From: a virus
Length of the DNA stretch: 64,000 bases
Virus record (IMG/VR): IMGVR_UViG_3300044712_001937
Span: 300,703 to 364,702 of that record
Direction: 5' to 3' (one strand)
The notes under the pieces are model-generated. The model saw only the letters and a list, made by a program, of their open reading frames with translations. It ran no database searches and was not told the DNA's origin. Shown in pieces: positions 23,295 to 33,502 of this stretch. Position 1 is the stretch's first letter. Every line of letters begins with the position of its first letter. Both the position numbers and the translations under genes were made by a program.

Positions 23295-25298
23295 TTACGG
23301 TTGACAAAGAGTTCTTGATGTTGTTGTAGTCACAATATAATCATTATTTTGTGGTACACCATTTGAGCAAAATATATATGGTATTATTTTACCATTTCCA
23401 TATGGATATGCATCTGAAACACATAATATTTTTAAACAAGTTTGATTATACATACCTGCATACAATTTATAACAAATTTTATCTCCATATACAAATGTAA
23501 ATGAACTTTTTGCGTTGTTTCCAACAGTACAATAACAATTTAATGTTGATGGTAATTGACCAGTCGATAAATTGGTATGACATGCAATTTTTTTAGAGAC
23601 TGTAGGATTACTATATGGTGAACACCAAATTTCAACAGTACTTGGAACTGATGGAGTATTACCTCCACATTTTAACGTTACTGTATCGTAACAAATACAT
23701 ACTCTTCTATATAAATTACCTGACACATCTGACACGGAAGCAATACTACTACCTAATTCAAATGTACCTATTTCACAAGAACAATAATTTAAAGTATTTC
23801 CTACATTACTTTCATGATAAGGTATAATTGGTTTTATTAAAACCGGAACATTAACTTTTGTAGCTGTTACTGCAAAACTATCTCTATCAGGTGTGCTTAT
23901 TTGAGGTAGAATAGTTGTTGAAGTACTTGAAACTGAACTTATTCTAATTCCACTTGATAAATTACCTGCATATGCTGTGCCACCAATATTATAACATACT
24001 GAATCACCAGATGTAATTGTGAATTCATAATAAAAATTAGGTTTTGAAGTTGTACCTTCACAAGTACCAAGAGAAACATAACCCGGTTCAGTACCACATG
24101 ATTTATATACCGTAATATACATTGCACCAGTAGATGGTGAATGTTGTGGAGTTGTACCACTTAATACTATATTTACAATGTCACTATTATTAGATATTGG
24201 TGGATTAATTAACAAATTACCACATTTTGTACCAGCATCTACATCAGGTGGATTACTCCATTCAATCGTACTATTACCTAATGCAAAATATATAGGTTGA
24301 ATTGCTTTAGCATAGCTAATATATTTTTCACAAAGACTACTATTAACAGTACTAATATTAGTATTACATCCATCAACAGAATCTATTTTTAAATATGCGT
24401 TACTACTTTCACCACCATTAAAAGCTGAAGCAGATAAACTATAACACATTGATTGATTTTGACATAAAATAAATGAACCTGTTGGAGATACACCGTTTTT
24501 ACTTGTAATATATGCATATTGAACATAATTACCATCACCACTATTACATTTTAATTCTACAGACCCTAAACTATTAGTACCAACATTAGCTACAGTTACA
24601 TTATAATTAACTCTCATACATTCACCATTAGATAATGGTTGGGTAATTTGAAATAAACCTTTTTCAAAACAACCACTACCTGTTAAAGTTTTATATGTTT
24701 CATTTAATGAAATTGTTCTAACACCTTTAGTTGTTGTTGTACTTGGAAGTATTAATGGTAATGAGATTATTTTTTCATATTCACAAACAACTGCATTATA
24801 ACCGGGTGAATAGTCTCTTATTTTAAAAACATAAACTCCATTCATATCTAAATCAGTAAATGTACAATAAGATTGCCAAGGATAATCATCTTCATTACTA
24901 TTTAAAGGATATGCTTTATATTCTAATCTACATCCTACATTACTTTCACCAACATTAATTACACGAACACCATTTAAAAATTTATATACTAAAAATTCTG
25001 GATTTAATTTACAATATAATGGAATACAATCTGAATCATTTTCAGTTGCTCCTGAAAATAAAATTTGTTTTTCAGTATCACTACCAATATCAATATAGTC
25101 TAAATAACTTAAAACTCTATTATCATAATCAATATTATTTAACTTTGATAATTCGTCTACAGTTAATTGTGGAAATGCTACACCTTCATTAACAAATGAA
25201 TTTAATAAATTATATGTTTGACCAATATTAGTACATGAACCTAATCCGCAACTAATTTTGTTACATATGTTTAATATATATTTTCTACTATTTGCCAT
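23295..25298 (-). CDS. Second cysteine-rich tail/adhesin protein (667 aa)
   Basis: Similar in style to the 555-aa Cys-rich protein: repeated beta modules each with paired Cys (for example CMRVNYNVTVANVG, CYSLSASAFNGGESSNAYLK, CYNIGGTAYAGN, CYKLYAGMYNQTCLKIL). It has a helical N-terminal ~75 residues, an Ig-like module (EYKAYPLNS, WQSYCTFTDLDMNGVYVFKI), then a Thr linker (STTTTKGVR); a second Thr run (VTTTTSRTLCQP) ends the protein. Modules of about 95 aa appear to repeat at least four times. The glycosyltransferase gene ends 2 nt upstream, so both come from the same transcript. Confidence 0.65.
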   Translation of the reverse strand: MANSRKYILNICNKISCGLGSCTNIGQTYNLLNSFVNEGVAFPQLTVDELSKLNNIDYDNRVLSYLDYIDIGSDTEKQILFSGATENDSDCIPLYCKLNPEFLVYKFLNGVRVINVGESNVGCRLEYKAYPLNSNEDDYPWQSYCTFTDLDMNGVYVFKIRDYSPGYNAVVCEYEKIISLPLILPSTTTTKGVRTISLNETYKTLTGSGCFEKGLFQITQPLSNGECMRVNYNVTVANVGTNSLGSVELKCNSGDGNYVQYAYITSKNGVSPTGSFILCQNQSMCYSLSASAFNGGESSNAYLKIDSVDGCNTNISTVNSSLCEKYISYAKAIQPIYFALGNSTIEWSNPPDVDAGTKCGNLLINPPISNNSDIVNIVLSGTTPQHSPSTGAMYITVYKSCGTEPGYVSLGTCEGTTSKPNFYYEFTITSGDSVCYNIGGTAYAGNLSSGIRISSVSSTSTTILPQISTPDRDSFAVTATKVNVPVLIKPIIPYHESNVGNTLNYCSCEIGTFELGSSIASVSDVSGNLYRRVCICYDTVTLKCGGNTPSVPSTVEIWCSPYSNPTVSKKIACHTNLSTGQLPSTLNCYCTVGNNAKSSFTFVYGDKICYKLYAGMYNQTCLKILCVSDAYPYGNGKIIPYIFCSNGVPQNNDYIVTTTTSRTLCQP

Positions 25299-25300
25299 AA

Positions 25301-26218
25301 TTAAAATAATATATTTGAAAAACTTTTTTCAGTTTCTTTAATTTCTTTCACGTAGTTAAATGAACAATATTCATCGCTACATTTTAATTCTTGATTAAAT
25401 GGTGATTTTTGATAATTAGTTTTTAAAAAATACAATCCATTATCAATAACAGCACCTGCATTATGATATATATACGTACTTTTCCATCTTTTTATTGAAT
25501 CAGTTGCCCATGAAAAATCTAATTTTTTTATGATTTTAGTATCATGACCAAAATACCATGCATTCCATAAAACAGCCCACATATCTGCAGTCCATGCTTG
25601 AATTGGATGTTCTGGACTATATTTAATAGAAGTTTCAATCATGTATTTATATAATTCTTCAGAATCTTTTTCAACCTTTTTCCAAAATTCACTATTTATG
25701 CCTTTCATTAAATATTGTGCTCCACCAGCATTTTTATCATTATCTTCAACAATTTTTGAGTCAATACCAACTATTTTGCACATATCAATAAACAGGTCAT
25801 TACTTTTACTTTTAATATATTTACTATCAATATATGAACAAGTATCGCTTAAATACCAAATATTATCGTTTAAATATTCATCAAATTTTAATTTTTTAGT
25901 AAATAAAACATCAGGGTCTACATAAAAAAATGTTTCTTTTGACATTTCAGGATATTTTTCAAAAAATTTAGCTAATATATGGGGGCGCATTGATGATGAA
26001 TATTTTGGATATTCTCTTTCATCATTAAAAACATAAAATTTACATTTTAAACCGCCATATGTTATTATTCTGTTTAAAACATCACTTTTTTGTAAATTAT
26101 GTTTACCAATAACATAAATCGTATCTTCTTCATAACCAAATTTTCTAAAATTATAAATTTGTACAAGCATTTGCCATAAAAAATAATTCACATCTGGTAA
26201 CACTACTAATATTTTCAT
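25301..26218 (-). CDS. GT-A-type glycosyltransferase embedded in the tail operon
   Basis: 305 aa. A Rossmann-like start (MKILVVLPDVNYFLWQMLVQI) precedes a DxD-type motif in FFYVDPDVLFTKKL (~100) that binds nucleotide-sugar and metal, a GGAQYLMKG loop (~165), and a conserved HNAGA near the C-terminus. The layout resembles GT-A enzymes of the hydroxyproline/serine-glycosyltransferase type, though I cannot assign the family. It is translated between a giant baseplate protein (1-nt gap) and a Thr- and Cys-rich fibre (2-nt gap). Virion glycosylation is the simplest inference; host-surface modification is the alternative. Confidence 0.7.
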   Translation of the reverse strand: MKILVVLPDVNYFLWQMLVQIYNFRKFGYEEDTIYVIGKHNLQKSDVLNRIITYGGLKCKFYVFNDEREYPKYSSSMRPHILAKFFEKYPEMSKETFFYVDPDVLFTKKLKFDEYLNDNIWYLSDTCSYIDSKYIKSKSNDLFIDMCKIVGIDSKIVEDNDKNAGGAQYLMKGINSEFWKKVEKDSEELYKYMIETSIKYSPEHPIQAWTADMWAVLWNAWYFGHDTKIIKKLDFSWATDSIKRWKSTYIYHNAGAVIDNGLYFLKTNYQKSPFNQELKCSDEYCSFNYVKEIKETEKSFSNILF

Positions 26219-26219
26219 T

Positions 26220-29200
26220 TTATAAAGTTGATGTTGAAATTACCATATTATTTATTTGTGCTGGAACTAATATTGCATTACCATTAGGAGTTATACCAGC
26301 TCTAATATCCCCCACAGTTGTTGATGTTACAGTACCTGCTGGATAACCCGGTTCTTGTACTACTTCATTTCTAAGAATAATATGAATAACATCACCAACT
26401 TCCATTTTAATTAAAGCTGTTTCATAAATATAGTCATCAGCAAGATAATCATCTGAAATTTCATATTTACTATAATCTCTCGCATATACAGAAATTCCAT
26501 TATTTGTAATTATAATACTTGCTTTTGATGTTGAAGTAGTTCCTGAACTACCTGAAGCTATGTATAATAAAGTTGAGAAATCAAAATAAATTAAAGCTGT
26601 ATAGCTTGGAATTAATCCTTCTTGACTAATACCATACGTAATTTCACTTAAACCATCACCAGCTTCAGAATCAATTTCTTTAGTAGTTAAAACAACTGTC
26701 AAAGGACGCATTGTTGTTGTAGTGGTAGTTATTGGATATGTTACAGTCACATTGTTTACGACAAAATTTTCACATAGATTACTAACACAAATTTTATCAT
26801 CAGGATTTTCACTCCATGCACCTACTTTTGTCAATGGAAATTTTAAATAAGTTGCACCATCATCACCATGATATAAAAAGTTATTATCTGTTTTATATGT
26901 GGTTAAACCATCACTATTTCGAGTATTAATAATTCCCATATATACACCACGTTTATATGTGAATTTTTGCCTTGTAAATACAGTATTTCTCACCATTAAT
27001 CCACCTTTTCTCATTATAACTGTTGCAGACAATAATTGGTCTACAAATTTTTGAAAAAATGAATTATATTTACTTAAAAACGAATATAAATTATTAAAAG
27101 TATAACCATTAGAATGTAAAGGATTATCATCAGGAAGTGTACTTCTTTTTAAATAAGTTATATAAATATTTAATAAAGTAGGATACCAACCACCTTTAAA
27201 ATCAGTAATAGTTTTTCTATTAGTTGCATTTATCATTCTTCTTTGAATTAATTCAATAAATTCAAGAAAAGATAATTTACTAATATCACCAATACCAAAA
27301 TCATTAGATATAATTGGGTCAAAAAAATCATTACCTGCAACAATATAATATGCACTAAGAACTGTACCGTATCTTAATCCATTTGGTAAATAAATTTCAT
27401 AAGGGTTACTTGAGTTTAAAGTATAATCAGTTCCGGGTTCTAATGCTAAACCATTTATTAATATTTTAACATTTTCAATATTATTTATTTTATAATTAAG
27501 TTTATATACATATTTGTTTGCTGATTCATTATAATAAATTTTTCCAGTATTAAAACTATCAATTCTAAGAATTTCACTTCTCATACCAATACTTGAACCA
27601 CCTACCACATTTAAATATGAAACTTGTATAATTGGATTTATTGCTAAATACGCAATAACTTCTTGATTTTGAATTATAATTTGATTCGAATTATTTGGGT
27701 CAACAATATAGTCTCCGATAAATTGATTAGTTCCCTTAGTTAATGCAATGCCATTTAAAGTTAATTGAACATCACCACTTGCTGTATTAGGAAGAGGAAT
27801 TATTGTACCTATTGAAGTTGCGTTAATTCTTGTAACCATATAAGTTAAATTAAGACCTGCTACTACCGCAGTATATCCAGTTTCTATATATGTTATTTGA
27901 ACTATATCTCTATTAACACCATCGTTATTAGCATATTCATTAAGAATTAAATTACTTCCACTAATATAATAATCTCCGGGCACTGTTTGCATTCCTGAAA
28001 TTGTATCATATTCTTTAGGTGCTGCTAATAATATACCATTAAGACGTACCTCTAACTCACCAGCACCCTCTTTATAATTTGTGGGTAATTGAAAGACATT
28101 ATAATTCATTCCTCCAACTGGTAATGATAAGTTAATATATGTAATAGGTAATGTATAACCACTTGAATTTGCAGTAAAATCTTTAGTTTTAACATAATCA
28201 TACACATCATATTCAATACCTGACGATGTATCAAGAGTAACATCAATTTCTTTCGTATTTATAACAAGTTTACTATCTGCTTGATAATATTGAGATGTTG
28301 TATCATCAACTCTATATGTTGAGCCAGTTTGAATCCAAGATTTTTTATTATCAACTGTTTGATTTAAATTAAATCCAACCATTCTAAATACATTAAGATA
28401 CGCTTGTCCACTATCGGTATCACCAGACATTTGAAAATAAAAATCAGATGTTTCTAATGGAGCTACTGGATAACCACTTGTATCATATGGTAATGATTGT
28501 GATGGAAAATCTAATTCAGTTAATGTCACTGTACGTGGGTCAATAATACCATCAACAGTATAAACATATTCCGTTATATTTATAAATGGTTCAGGAATAC
28601 CTATTAAAAGAAACATTGATTTTAAAGCTTCTCTTGTACCCTTCCCCTTCCAAAAATAATTAGTATTCATAATAATTCTTCGCCATAATTCAATATCTAT
28701 TTCTGCTGGCATTAAATCAGTATGTAAATTTCTTTCTTTATCATCAATTGTTAAAAAACTTTCGACTAACTCACCTTCATTAACTAATGAAAAATAATTC
28801 CATCCTAATGTTTTAGCTAAATTACTAACTAATTGGTCTGGAATATTATTTATTTTATCATAAGTTACTTTATTTATATAAACTAAAGAATCAATAAATT
28901 CTCTCATTTGGTCAAATTCTCTACCATATATTTTTAACAATTTACTCATTTTACCTTCTGCAGTAAGGTCATAAGTTCTTAACGATGCAGGTGTTAAAAA
29001 TCTGGCAATTAAATCAGTTTTAATTTGGTCATATTTCATACCAATTGTAAGAATTGACTCTAAAAAATTTCTATATGTTGCAGTATTAATATCGAGATTA
29101 TATCCATCATTCGTATTCCAAAACATTAATGAATCATTGTAAATTATCTCTCCACTATCAAGCAAAGTTGGAGTTTTTAAAGTAAATTTAAAACCTTTAT

Positions 29201-29987
29201 TATCTTCTCTTTCTGAAATTACATATTTTTCATAATCACTTAATTGTGCTCTAAATTCTTCAAAAACTAACGTATTTGGTTTAATATGAAAATCAACATT
29301 ACCTGCACTACCGCTAATTGTTGGAAAAGGATTTCCAGTAACTTGAACTTTAACATATCTTCTACTTGAGGTATATCCTGTAAATCCAAGTAAAGAACAA
29401 CTATTTAAATCAGGGTTTAATGATGACCAAATATTAAATTTATCATATGAAATATTTAAATTTCTCAATTCATTATTATCAGGTAATTGTGAATTACCAT
29501 CATTTATTACAATACCATAAGTATTTACAATATAATCAACAGGTATGTTAAATATTGAAATATTAGTCAATTCATTATATGAGAATCCTGAATACGTTAA
29601 ATTTCCACTTCTTTTTATTTTTGAACTAACAAATAAACTTGCAGGATAATCTAATATTATATTTTCAATTGTTATTCTTAAAAATTCATATGCAGAACCA
29701 TAACGAATAAAAGTGTTTAAATCTGATTTATCTAAATTTAAAACAGCATTTGTTGTTTTATCTTGCATTAATTCAGATTGAACATCTGAAATATTCATAG
29801 TTTCGAGTGTTATTGGATAAACAAAACTACTTAAAGTATTACTATAATCTACAAATTTTTTACTATCAAAATTTGATGTAACAGAAAAACTTCCGAATGA
29901 GAATACTACATTAGATGCTGTGTTATCAAAACTATCACCATTTAAATTAGAATCAAGATTGTTATTTACTACTTTAACTTTTGCCAC
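26220..29987 (-). CDS. Large baseplate protein with gpI-like region (1255 aa, GTG start)
   Basis: The start codon is GTG at 29987 (VAKVKVVNNN read as Met); no upstream ATG is available after the promoter motif. The centre (about residues 340-490) follows phage tail protein I/baseplate wedge patterns: LLKIYGREFDQMREFIDSLV, DQLVSNLAKTLGWNYFSL, LWRRIIMNTNYFWKGKGTR, EALKSMFLLIGIPEPFINI. Long beta-rich modules follow, then a six-Thr linker (ITTTTTTMRP) and a C-terminal beta domain. The part after residue ~500 may decorate the baseplate or contact fibres. Followed after 1 nt by the glycosyltransferase. Confidence 0.75.
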   Translation of the reverse strand: MAKVKVVNNNLDSNLNGDSFDNTASNVVFSFGSFSVTSNFDSKKFVDYSNTLSSFVYPITLETMNISDVQSELMQDKTTNAVLNLDKSDLNTFIRYGSAYEFLRITIENIILDYPASLFVSSKIKRSGNLTYSGFSYNELTNISIFNIPVDYIVNTYGIVINDGNSQLPDNNELRNLNISYDKFNIWSSLNPDLNSCSLLGFTGYTSSRRYVKVQVTGNPFPTISGSAGNVDFHIKPNTLVFEEFRAQLSDYEKYVISEREDNKGFKFTLKTPTLLDSGEIIYNDSLMFWNTNDGYNLDINTATYRNFLESILTIGMKYDQIKTDLIARFLTPASLRTYDLTAEGKMSKLLKIYGREFDQMREFIDSLVYINKVTYDKINNIPDQLVSNLAKTLGWNYFSLVNEGELVESFLTIDDKERNLHTDLMPAEIDIELWRRIIMNTNYFWKGKGTREALKSMFLLIGIPEPFINITEYVYTVDGIIDPRTVTLTELDFPSQSLPYDTSGYPVAPLETSDFYFQMSGDTDSGQAYLNVFRMVGFNLNQTVDNKKSWIQTGSTYRVDDTTSQYYQADSKLVINTKEIDVTLDTSSGIEYDVYDYVKTKDFTANSSGYTLPITYINLSLPVGGMNYNVFQLPTNYKEGAGELEVRLNGILLAAPKEYDTISGMQTVPGDYYISGSNLILNEYANNDGVNRDIVQITYIETGYTAVVAGLNLTYMVTRINATSIGTIIPLPNTASGDVQLTLNGIALTKGTNQFIGDYIVDPNNSNQIIIQNQEVIAYLAINPIIQVSYLNVVGGSSIGMRSEILRIDSFNTGKIYYNESANKYVYKLNYKINNIENVKILINGLALEPGTDYTLNSSNPYEIYLPNGLRYGTVLSAYYIVAGNDFFDPIISNDFGIGDISKLSFLEFIELIQRRMINATNRKTITDFKGGWYPTLLNIYITYLKRSTLPDDNPLHSNGYTFNNLYSFLSKYNSFFQKFVDQLLSATVIMRKGGLMVRNTVFTRQKFTYKRGVYMGIINTRNSDGLTTYKTDNNFLYHGDDGATYLKFPLTKVGAWSENPDDKICVSNLCENFVVNNVTVTYPITTTTTTMRPLTVVLTTKEIDSEAGDGLSEITYGISQEGLIPSYTALIYFDFSTLLYIASGSSGTTSTSKASIIITNNGISVYARDYSKYEISDDYLADDYIYETALIKMEVGDVIHIILRNEVVQEPGYPAGTVTSTTVGDIRAGITPNGNAILVPAQINNMVISTSTL

Positions 29988-30003
29988 AGGATAATATTTT
30001 ATC

Positions 30004-30012
30004 TATAAATAC
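30004..30012 (-). promoter_or_regulatory. Candidate late promoter, GTATTTATA
   Basis: Exact sense-strand GTATTTATA, 16 nt before the GTG start at 29987 and 8 nt after the hairpin at 30021-30052. Confidence 0.55.
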
Positions 30013-30020
30013 GATAAAAT

Positions 30021-30052
30021 AAAAAATCCCTGTAAATTAACAAGGATTTTTT
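30021..30052 (-). terminator. Hairpin terminator after the 299-aa baseplate gene
   Basis: AAAAAATCC pairs with GGATTTTTT, with an inner TGT/ACA extension, and a T-run on the minus strand. It lies 6 nt after the stop at 30059. Confidence 0.75.
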
Positions 30053-30058
30053 ATTTTA

Positions 30059-30958
30059 TTATATACCGCCTATAACTTCATCAAAATTTTGATTTTCATC
30101 AATATTTGTTCGTTTTTCTTTTACTTCAAACAATGGCACATCTGTAACGTCATCTTTAATATTAAATAAATCAAATTGTTTAGTAATTACTCTATCTTTA
30201 TCATAATGTGTTAATATACCTTTCTTAACATCTTTTACTTGTTCACCAGCAACAATATCCATCAATGTATCGATTGTGTTTTCAACCATTTCTATTTCAA
30301 TAACCAATGGTTCAAAATTAGTATTTAATAATAAAATTTCTTGTCCAGCATTTCCAATAAAAGGTGTTGCATTTGGTTTAACATCTGAACTTGAACTTGG
30401 AGTTACTTGTAAGAATATTTTTGTTCCAGCATCATCAAAACGCCATCTCGTTGCTTTTTGAGTAGTATTACCAACATTTTCTGTAATAGGAGAAACTTTA
30501 TTTGAAGTAACTATATATCTTACAACATTTCTCATTTTAGTACCATCACTGTTAATATATTCGATTCTATACCCTTGTAATGCATTGTTTGAAGTTAAAT
30601 TAGCTGGTAATTTATTTACATCAACTAATATTCCTTTAACTGTTGGTAATGCAGATAAAACTCCACAATCATTAATTGTAGTCAGAATTATTTTAGGTCT
30701 AAGATAAATCGTATAAAAACCTAATTGATTAAATATAGTTGCAGGTAAATTTAAATTATAAATTCCTTCTAATAAATTTTCATGGTTTACTAATTGTTCA
30801 TCTGTGGGCAAATAATTATATGTTATAATATCTGTTGCATTTAATCTAATAAACACATCATTTTTAGTTTCTCTATTTGCTGTATAATTATAAAATGCAT
30901 CAATATCATCAATGCTTACATCTGCTGCTCTTATTGTTCCGTATGTACCTACTGCCAT
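30059..30958 (-). CDS. Baseplate-associated structural protein (299 aa)
   Basis: Soluble alpha/beta protein. The start (MAVGTYGTIRAADVSIDDID) and a central strand (FYTIYLRPKIILTTINDCG) are followed by a C-terminal VITKQFDLFNIKDDVTDVPLF stretch. I do not recognise a named family. Its place between gp6-type genes and the 1255-aa baseplate protein, with a 1-nt gap to the 152-aa gene, supports a baseplate or wedge-periphery role. Confidence 0.6.
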   Translation of the reverse strand: MAVGTYGTIRAADVSIDDIDAFYNYTANRETKNDVFIRLNATDIITYNYLPTDEQLVNHENLLEGIYNLNLPATIFNQLGFYTIYLRPKIILTTINDCGVLSALPTVKGILVDVNKLPANLTSNNALQGYRIEYINSDGTKMRNVVRYIVTSNKVSPITENVGNTTQKATRWRFDDAGTKIFLQVTPSSSSDVKPNATPFIGNAGQEILLLNTNFEPLVIEIEMVENTIDTLMDIVAGEQVKDVKKGILTHYDKDRVITKQFDLFNIKDDVTDVPLFEVKEKRTNIDENQNFDEVIGGI

Positions 30959-30959
30959 A

Positions 30960-31418
30960 TTATGTATTATTTTTTATGTAAAAATATTTACCGCCAGCAT
31001 ATAATTTAAAATCACTTAATGATTTAACATGCTCTAAACGATAAAATTTATCAAAAACAGATAATTCTTGTCTTTCTATAAATACATCATCAACTGTTTT
31101 TGGATTGCTTATGATATTATCCTTAATTGGATTTTTATAAATTGGAGCATTAATAAAATTTGGACTATCATATCCAACTCCAATAAATGAATATTTAGTA
31201 ATTTTTGAATTACCTGTAGTTGAAGTAATGATAATATCGTTATATTTAATTCCATCGATATAATAAATAACATTATCAGTATTTGAAATATCATAATCAA
31301 CACCATTAACAATATCACTACCATTACCAAAATATTGTTCCGTAAATATAGAGGTAACTTTATATTTCTTTAATTCATTTAATCTACTGGTACATTCACC
31401 TGTTACTACGTATGACAT
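30960..31418 (-). CDS. Hypothetical baseplate-region protein (152 aa)
   Basis: Beta-rich small protein (YYIDGIKYNDIIITSTTG, YSFIGVGYDSPNF, FIERQELSVFDKFYRLEHV). No family is recognised. The LERV-type C-terminal segment (SVFDKFYRLEHVKSLSDF) is reminiscent of tail/fibre connectors, but weakly. Co-transcribed with the 299-aa gene; a variant late-type motif precedes it. Confidence 0.5.
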   Translation of the reverse strand: MSYVVTGECTSRLNELKKYKVTSIFTEQYFGNGSDIVNGVDYDISNTDNVIYYIDGIKYNDIIITSTTGNSKITKYSFIGVGYDSPNFINAPIYKNPIKDNIISNPKTVDDVFIERQELSVFDKFYRLEHVKSLSDFKLYAGGKYFYIKNNT

Positions 31419-31436
31419 TTAAATTTTAAATTTAAG

Positions 31437-31445
31437 TAATAATAC
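31437..31445 (-). promoter_or_regulatory. Variant late-type motif, GTATTATTA
   Basis: The sense strand reads GTATTATTA, 18 nt before the ATG at 31418. It departs from GTATTTATA at two or three positions; included because position and orientation fit. Confidence 0.3.
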
Positions 31446-31458
31446 TATATTAATCATA

Positions 31459-31647
31459 TTAAATAGTATTATTTGATTCATCAAAATAAGCATTAAAAAA
31501 TCCAATATCTTGTAATTCCGAAATTAATCCAAATTTAATATGATAAACAGCATTTAAATCTGGAATAATTATATGACATTTTTCATCACATTCATCTGTG
31601 GTTGTAGTAGTCATTTTACGAAATATTGTTTTTTTAATTTTTTCCAT
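31459..31647 (-). CDS. Small protein with five-Thr linker (62 aa)
   Basis: A basic N-terminus (MEKIKKTIFRKM), a TTTTTDE linker with nearby CDEKC, then a short domain (IIIPDLNAVYHIKFGLISEL). It shares its start with the stop of gp6 (1-nt overlap), so it is translationally coupled. Function unknown; possibly a small accessory of the baseplate wedge. Confidence 0.5.
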   Translation of the reverse strand: MEKIKKTIFRKMTTTTTDECDEKCHIIIPDLNAVYHIKFGLISELQDIGFFNAYFDESNNTI

Positions 31648-33491
31648 TATTCATTTCTTTTTCTTAAATAAACTCTAATATCTTTTTCTGGATATTTAAT
31701 TTCAAACATTGAATCTGGCTCAGAATATATGGTATTGTTAACAATTTTAATTTGACCAGTTTTATCATCACTAATTGTTTGAGAAATAGGGTTAATTGAA
31801 TATTGTCCTCCAATTTTATTATAAATTTTTAATTCAATAATATTTATAACTCCATTAGCATTAAGAATTTCTTTTTGAAGTTTTCCTAAGAAAATATCTT
31901 GATTCATTTCTTGTTTAGTGATATCAAAATAATCTTTTACTAATGTTATAATACTATTTGCAACTTGATTATCATTAATATTTTCAATATATACATCAAC
32001 ATCAATTGCTAAATTAAATATTTTCCCATCTGTTACTTCAATAAAATCGTTTATCATTCTATATTGAGTAAGATATTCAGCAATATTTTCTTTTAATAAA
32101 GTATTACTTGAATTTGATAATTTACCATCACTCGCAATATCGAGAACAGATATTATTATTTTATTATTCTTTTTAAATACATTTGCACGATATGGTGAAC
32201 CAAATTTACCCGGCATTTTATATAACTGCATTAAATAATCAGTTAGTGTAACATCTCTATTTTGACTTGAGAAATTATACTTAATTAATTGTCTTATTTG
32301 TTCAACACTTAATCCATCATTACCACCAATAGCTGGAATTGGATTATTAACTTTTAAACTCTTTTCAACTAATTTATTATTATCTTGTCGAGAGCCATTT
32401 GCTTTTATTGTATATGAACCAAGAGTATTGATAGTACCAGTTCCCACATTTGAATTTATACCGCCACCAGTACGATATTTAATAAATAAAGTATAACCAC
32501 CTTTAAGTCTTTCTCCTAATGCTGTATTATTTAAGAAATTTTCAAGAAATGCTCTATTATCAACACCTTCTTTTAAGAAACCTTCTTTAAAAGCATTGGT
32601 TTCAACATCTCCAGAACCAAATGTAATTTTACAATAACCATTAGGTGTAAATTCTTTAATGAATTTTTTAGTTACATCAATCCATGTAGCTGCTTTAATT
32701 CCACTTGTTTGTTTATTATTACCCGATTTATTACTATCTTCAATAAAAACTCTTTGTTGTGCCAAATAATCAACCTCATAATATCTATTATCATGATTAT
32801 AAAAATCATTAATTGTTGGGTTTGTGGTGAAATTAGTTCCTTCTAATAAGATAATACTATCAATTTCAATAATATTCATATCAGGTAATACTATTGAGAA
32901 AAATGGAATAACATCGTTACTTGTAATAACTCTTTTATAGATATTTGATGAACCATTTATAACAATTTCTCTTTTAGTTACAGTATAATTCTGTAATATT
33001 CCATTGGAGTCAAAATTTGGTAATATTGAGCGATTTGGGTCACCTAAACTACTTACTGAAGAACTCCAATCAATAGCATATTGTGTTTCAAAAACATTTC
33101 CAGCTCCAATTGTTTGTGCTCCAACAAATAATAATGGATAATATGATGCATCTGGACTATCACCAAGTACAGGTATTTTTACTGAAAAATCCACAACAGT
33201 TACTGAAGGTCGTTTTGCAGGAATATTAAAACCCATATTTTTTGCAATATTTAATATGGATGATTTTTGTCGAGCATATTCTAACTGTGTTTCTTGAAAT
33301 ACTCTATCAGTATTTATCGATAAATTATTACCAACACCTGCATTTAAATCAAGTAGCATTGCGCCAACACTTGAGTCTGAAAAATCACTAATAACTTCTG
33401 GATATGATTGTTTAATTAATGTAATTAAATCATTCCTGATTTCACCAAAAGTTCTACTACCATATTTTACTACATTTGTACTATCTGCCAT
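31647..33491 (-). CDS. 6: Baseplate wedge protein, T4 gp6/gpJ-like
   Basis: 614 aa, close to T4 gp6 length. The N-terminus is characteristic: YGSRTFGEIRNDLITLIKQS, then ISDFSDSSVGAMLLDLNAG and a QETQLEYARQKSSILNIAKN segment ending in MGFNIPAKRPS. The C-terminal half has the gpJ-like pattern of IGGNDGLSVEQIRQLIKYNF, DVTLTDYLMQLYKMPG and IISVLDIASDG, then a final domain typical of wedge ends. It forms the ring of the baseplate wedge. Gene order with gp25 immediately upstream (11-nt gap) matches T4 gp25-gp6. Confidence 0.88.
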   Translation of the reverse strand: MADSTNVVKYGSRTFGEIRNDLITLIKQSYPEVISDFSDSSVGAMLLDLNAGVGNNLSINTDRVFQETQLEYARQKSSILNIAKNMGFNIPAKRPSVTVVDFSVKIPVLGDSPDASYYPLLFVGAQTIGAGNVFETQYAIDWSSSVSSLGDPNRSILPNFDSNGILQNYTVTKREIVINGSSNIYKRVITSNDVIPFFSIVLPDMNIIEIDSIILLEGTNFTTNPTINDFYNHDNRYYEVDYLAQQRVFIEDSNKSGNNKQTSGIKAATWIDVTKKFIKEFTPNGYCKITFGSGDVETNAFKEGFLKEGVDNRAFLENFLNNTALGERLKGGYTLFIKYRTGGGINSNVGTGTINTLGSYTIKANGSRQDNNKLVEKSLKVNNPIPAIGGNDGLSVEQIRQLIKYNFSSQNRDVTLTDYLMQLYKMPGKFGSPYRANVFKKNNKIIISVLDIASDGKLSNSSNTLLKENIAEYLTQYRMINDFIEVTDGKIFNLAIDVDVYIENINDNQVANSIITLVKDYFDITKQEMNQDIFLGKLQKEILNANGVINIIELKIYNKIGGQYSINPISQTISDDKTGQIKIVNNTIYSEPDSMFEIKYPEKDIRVYLRKRNE

Positions 33492-33502
33492 ATCTTATAT
33501 TC

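Noticed and set aside
17818-25298. Diversity-generating retroelement in the Cys-rich fibre block
   Set aside because: No reverse transcriptase, no template/variable repeat pair with adenine-biased differences was seen.
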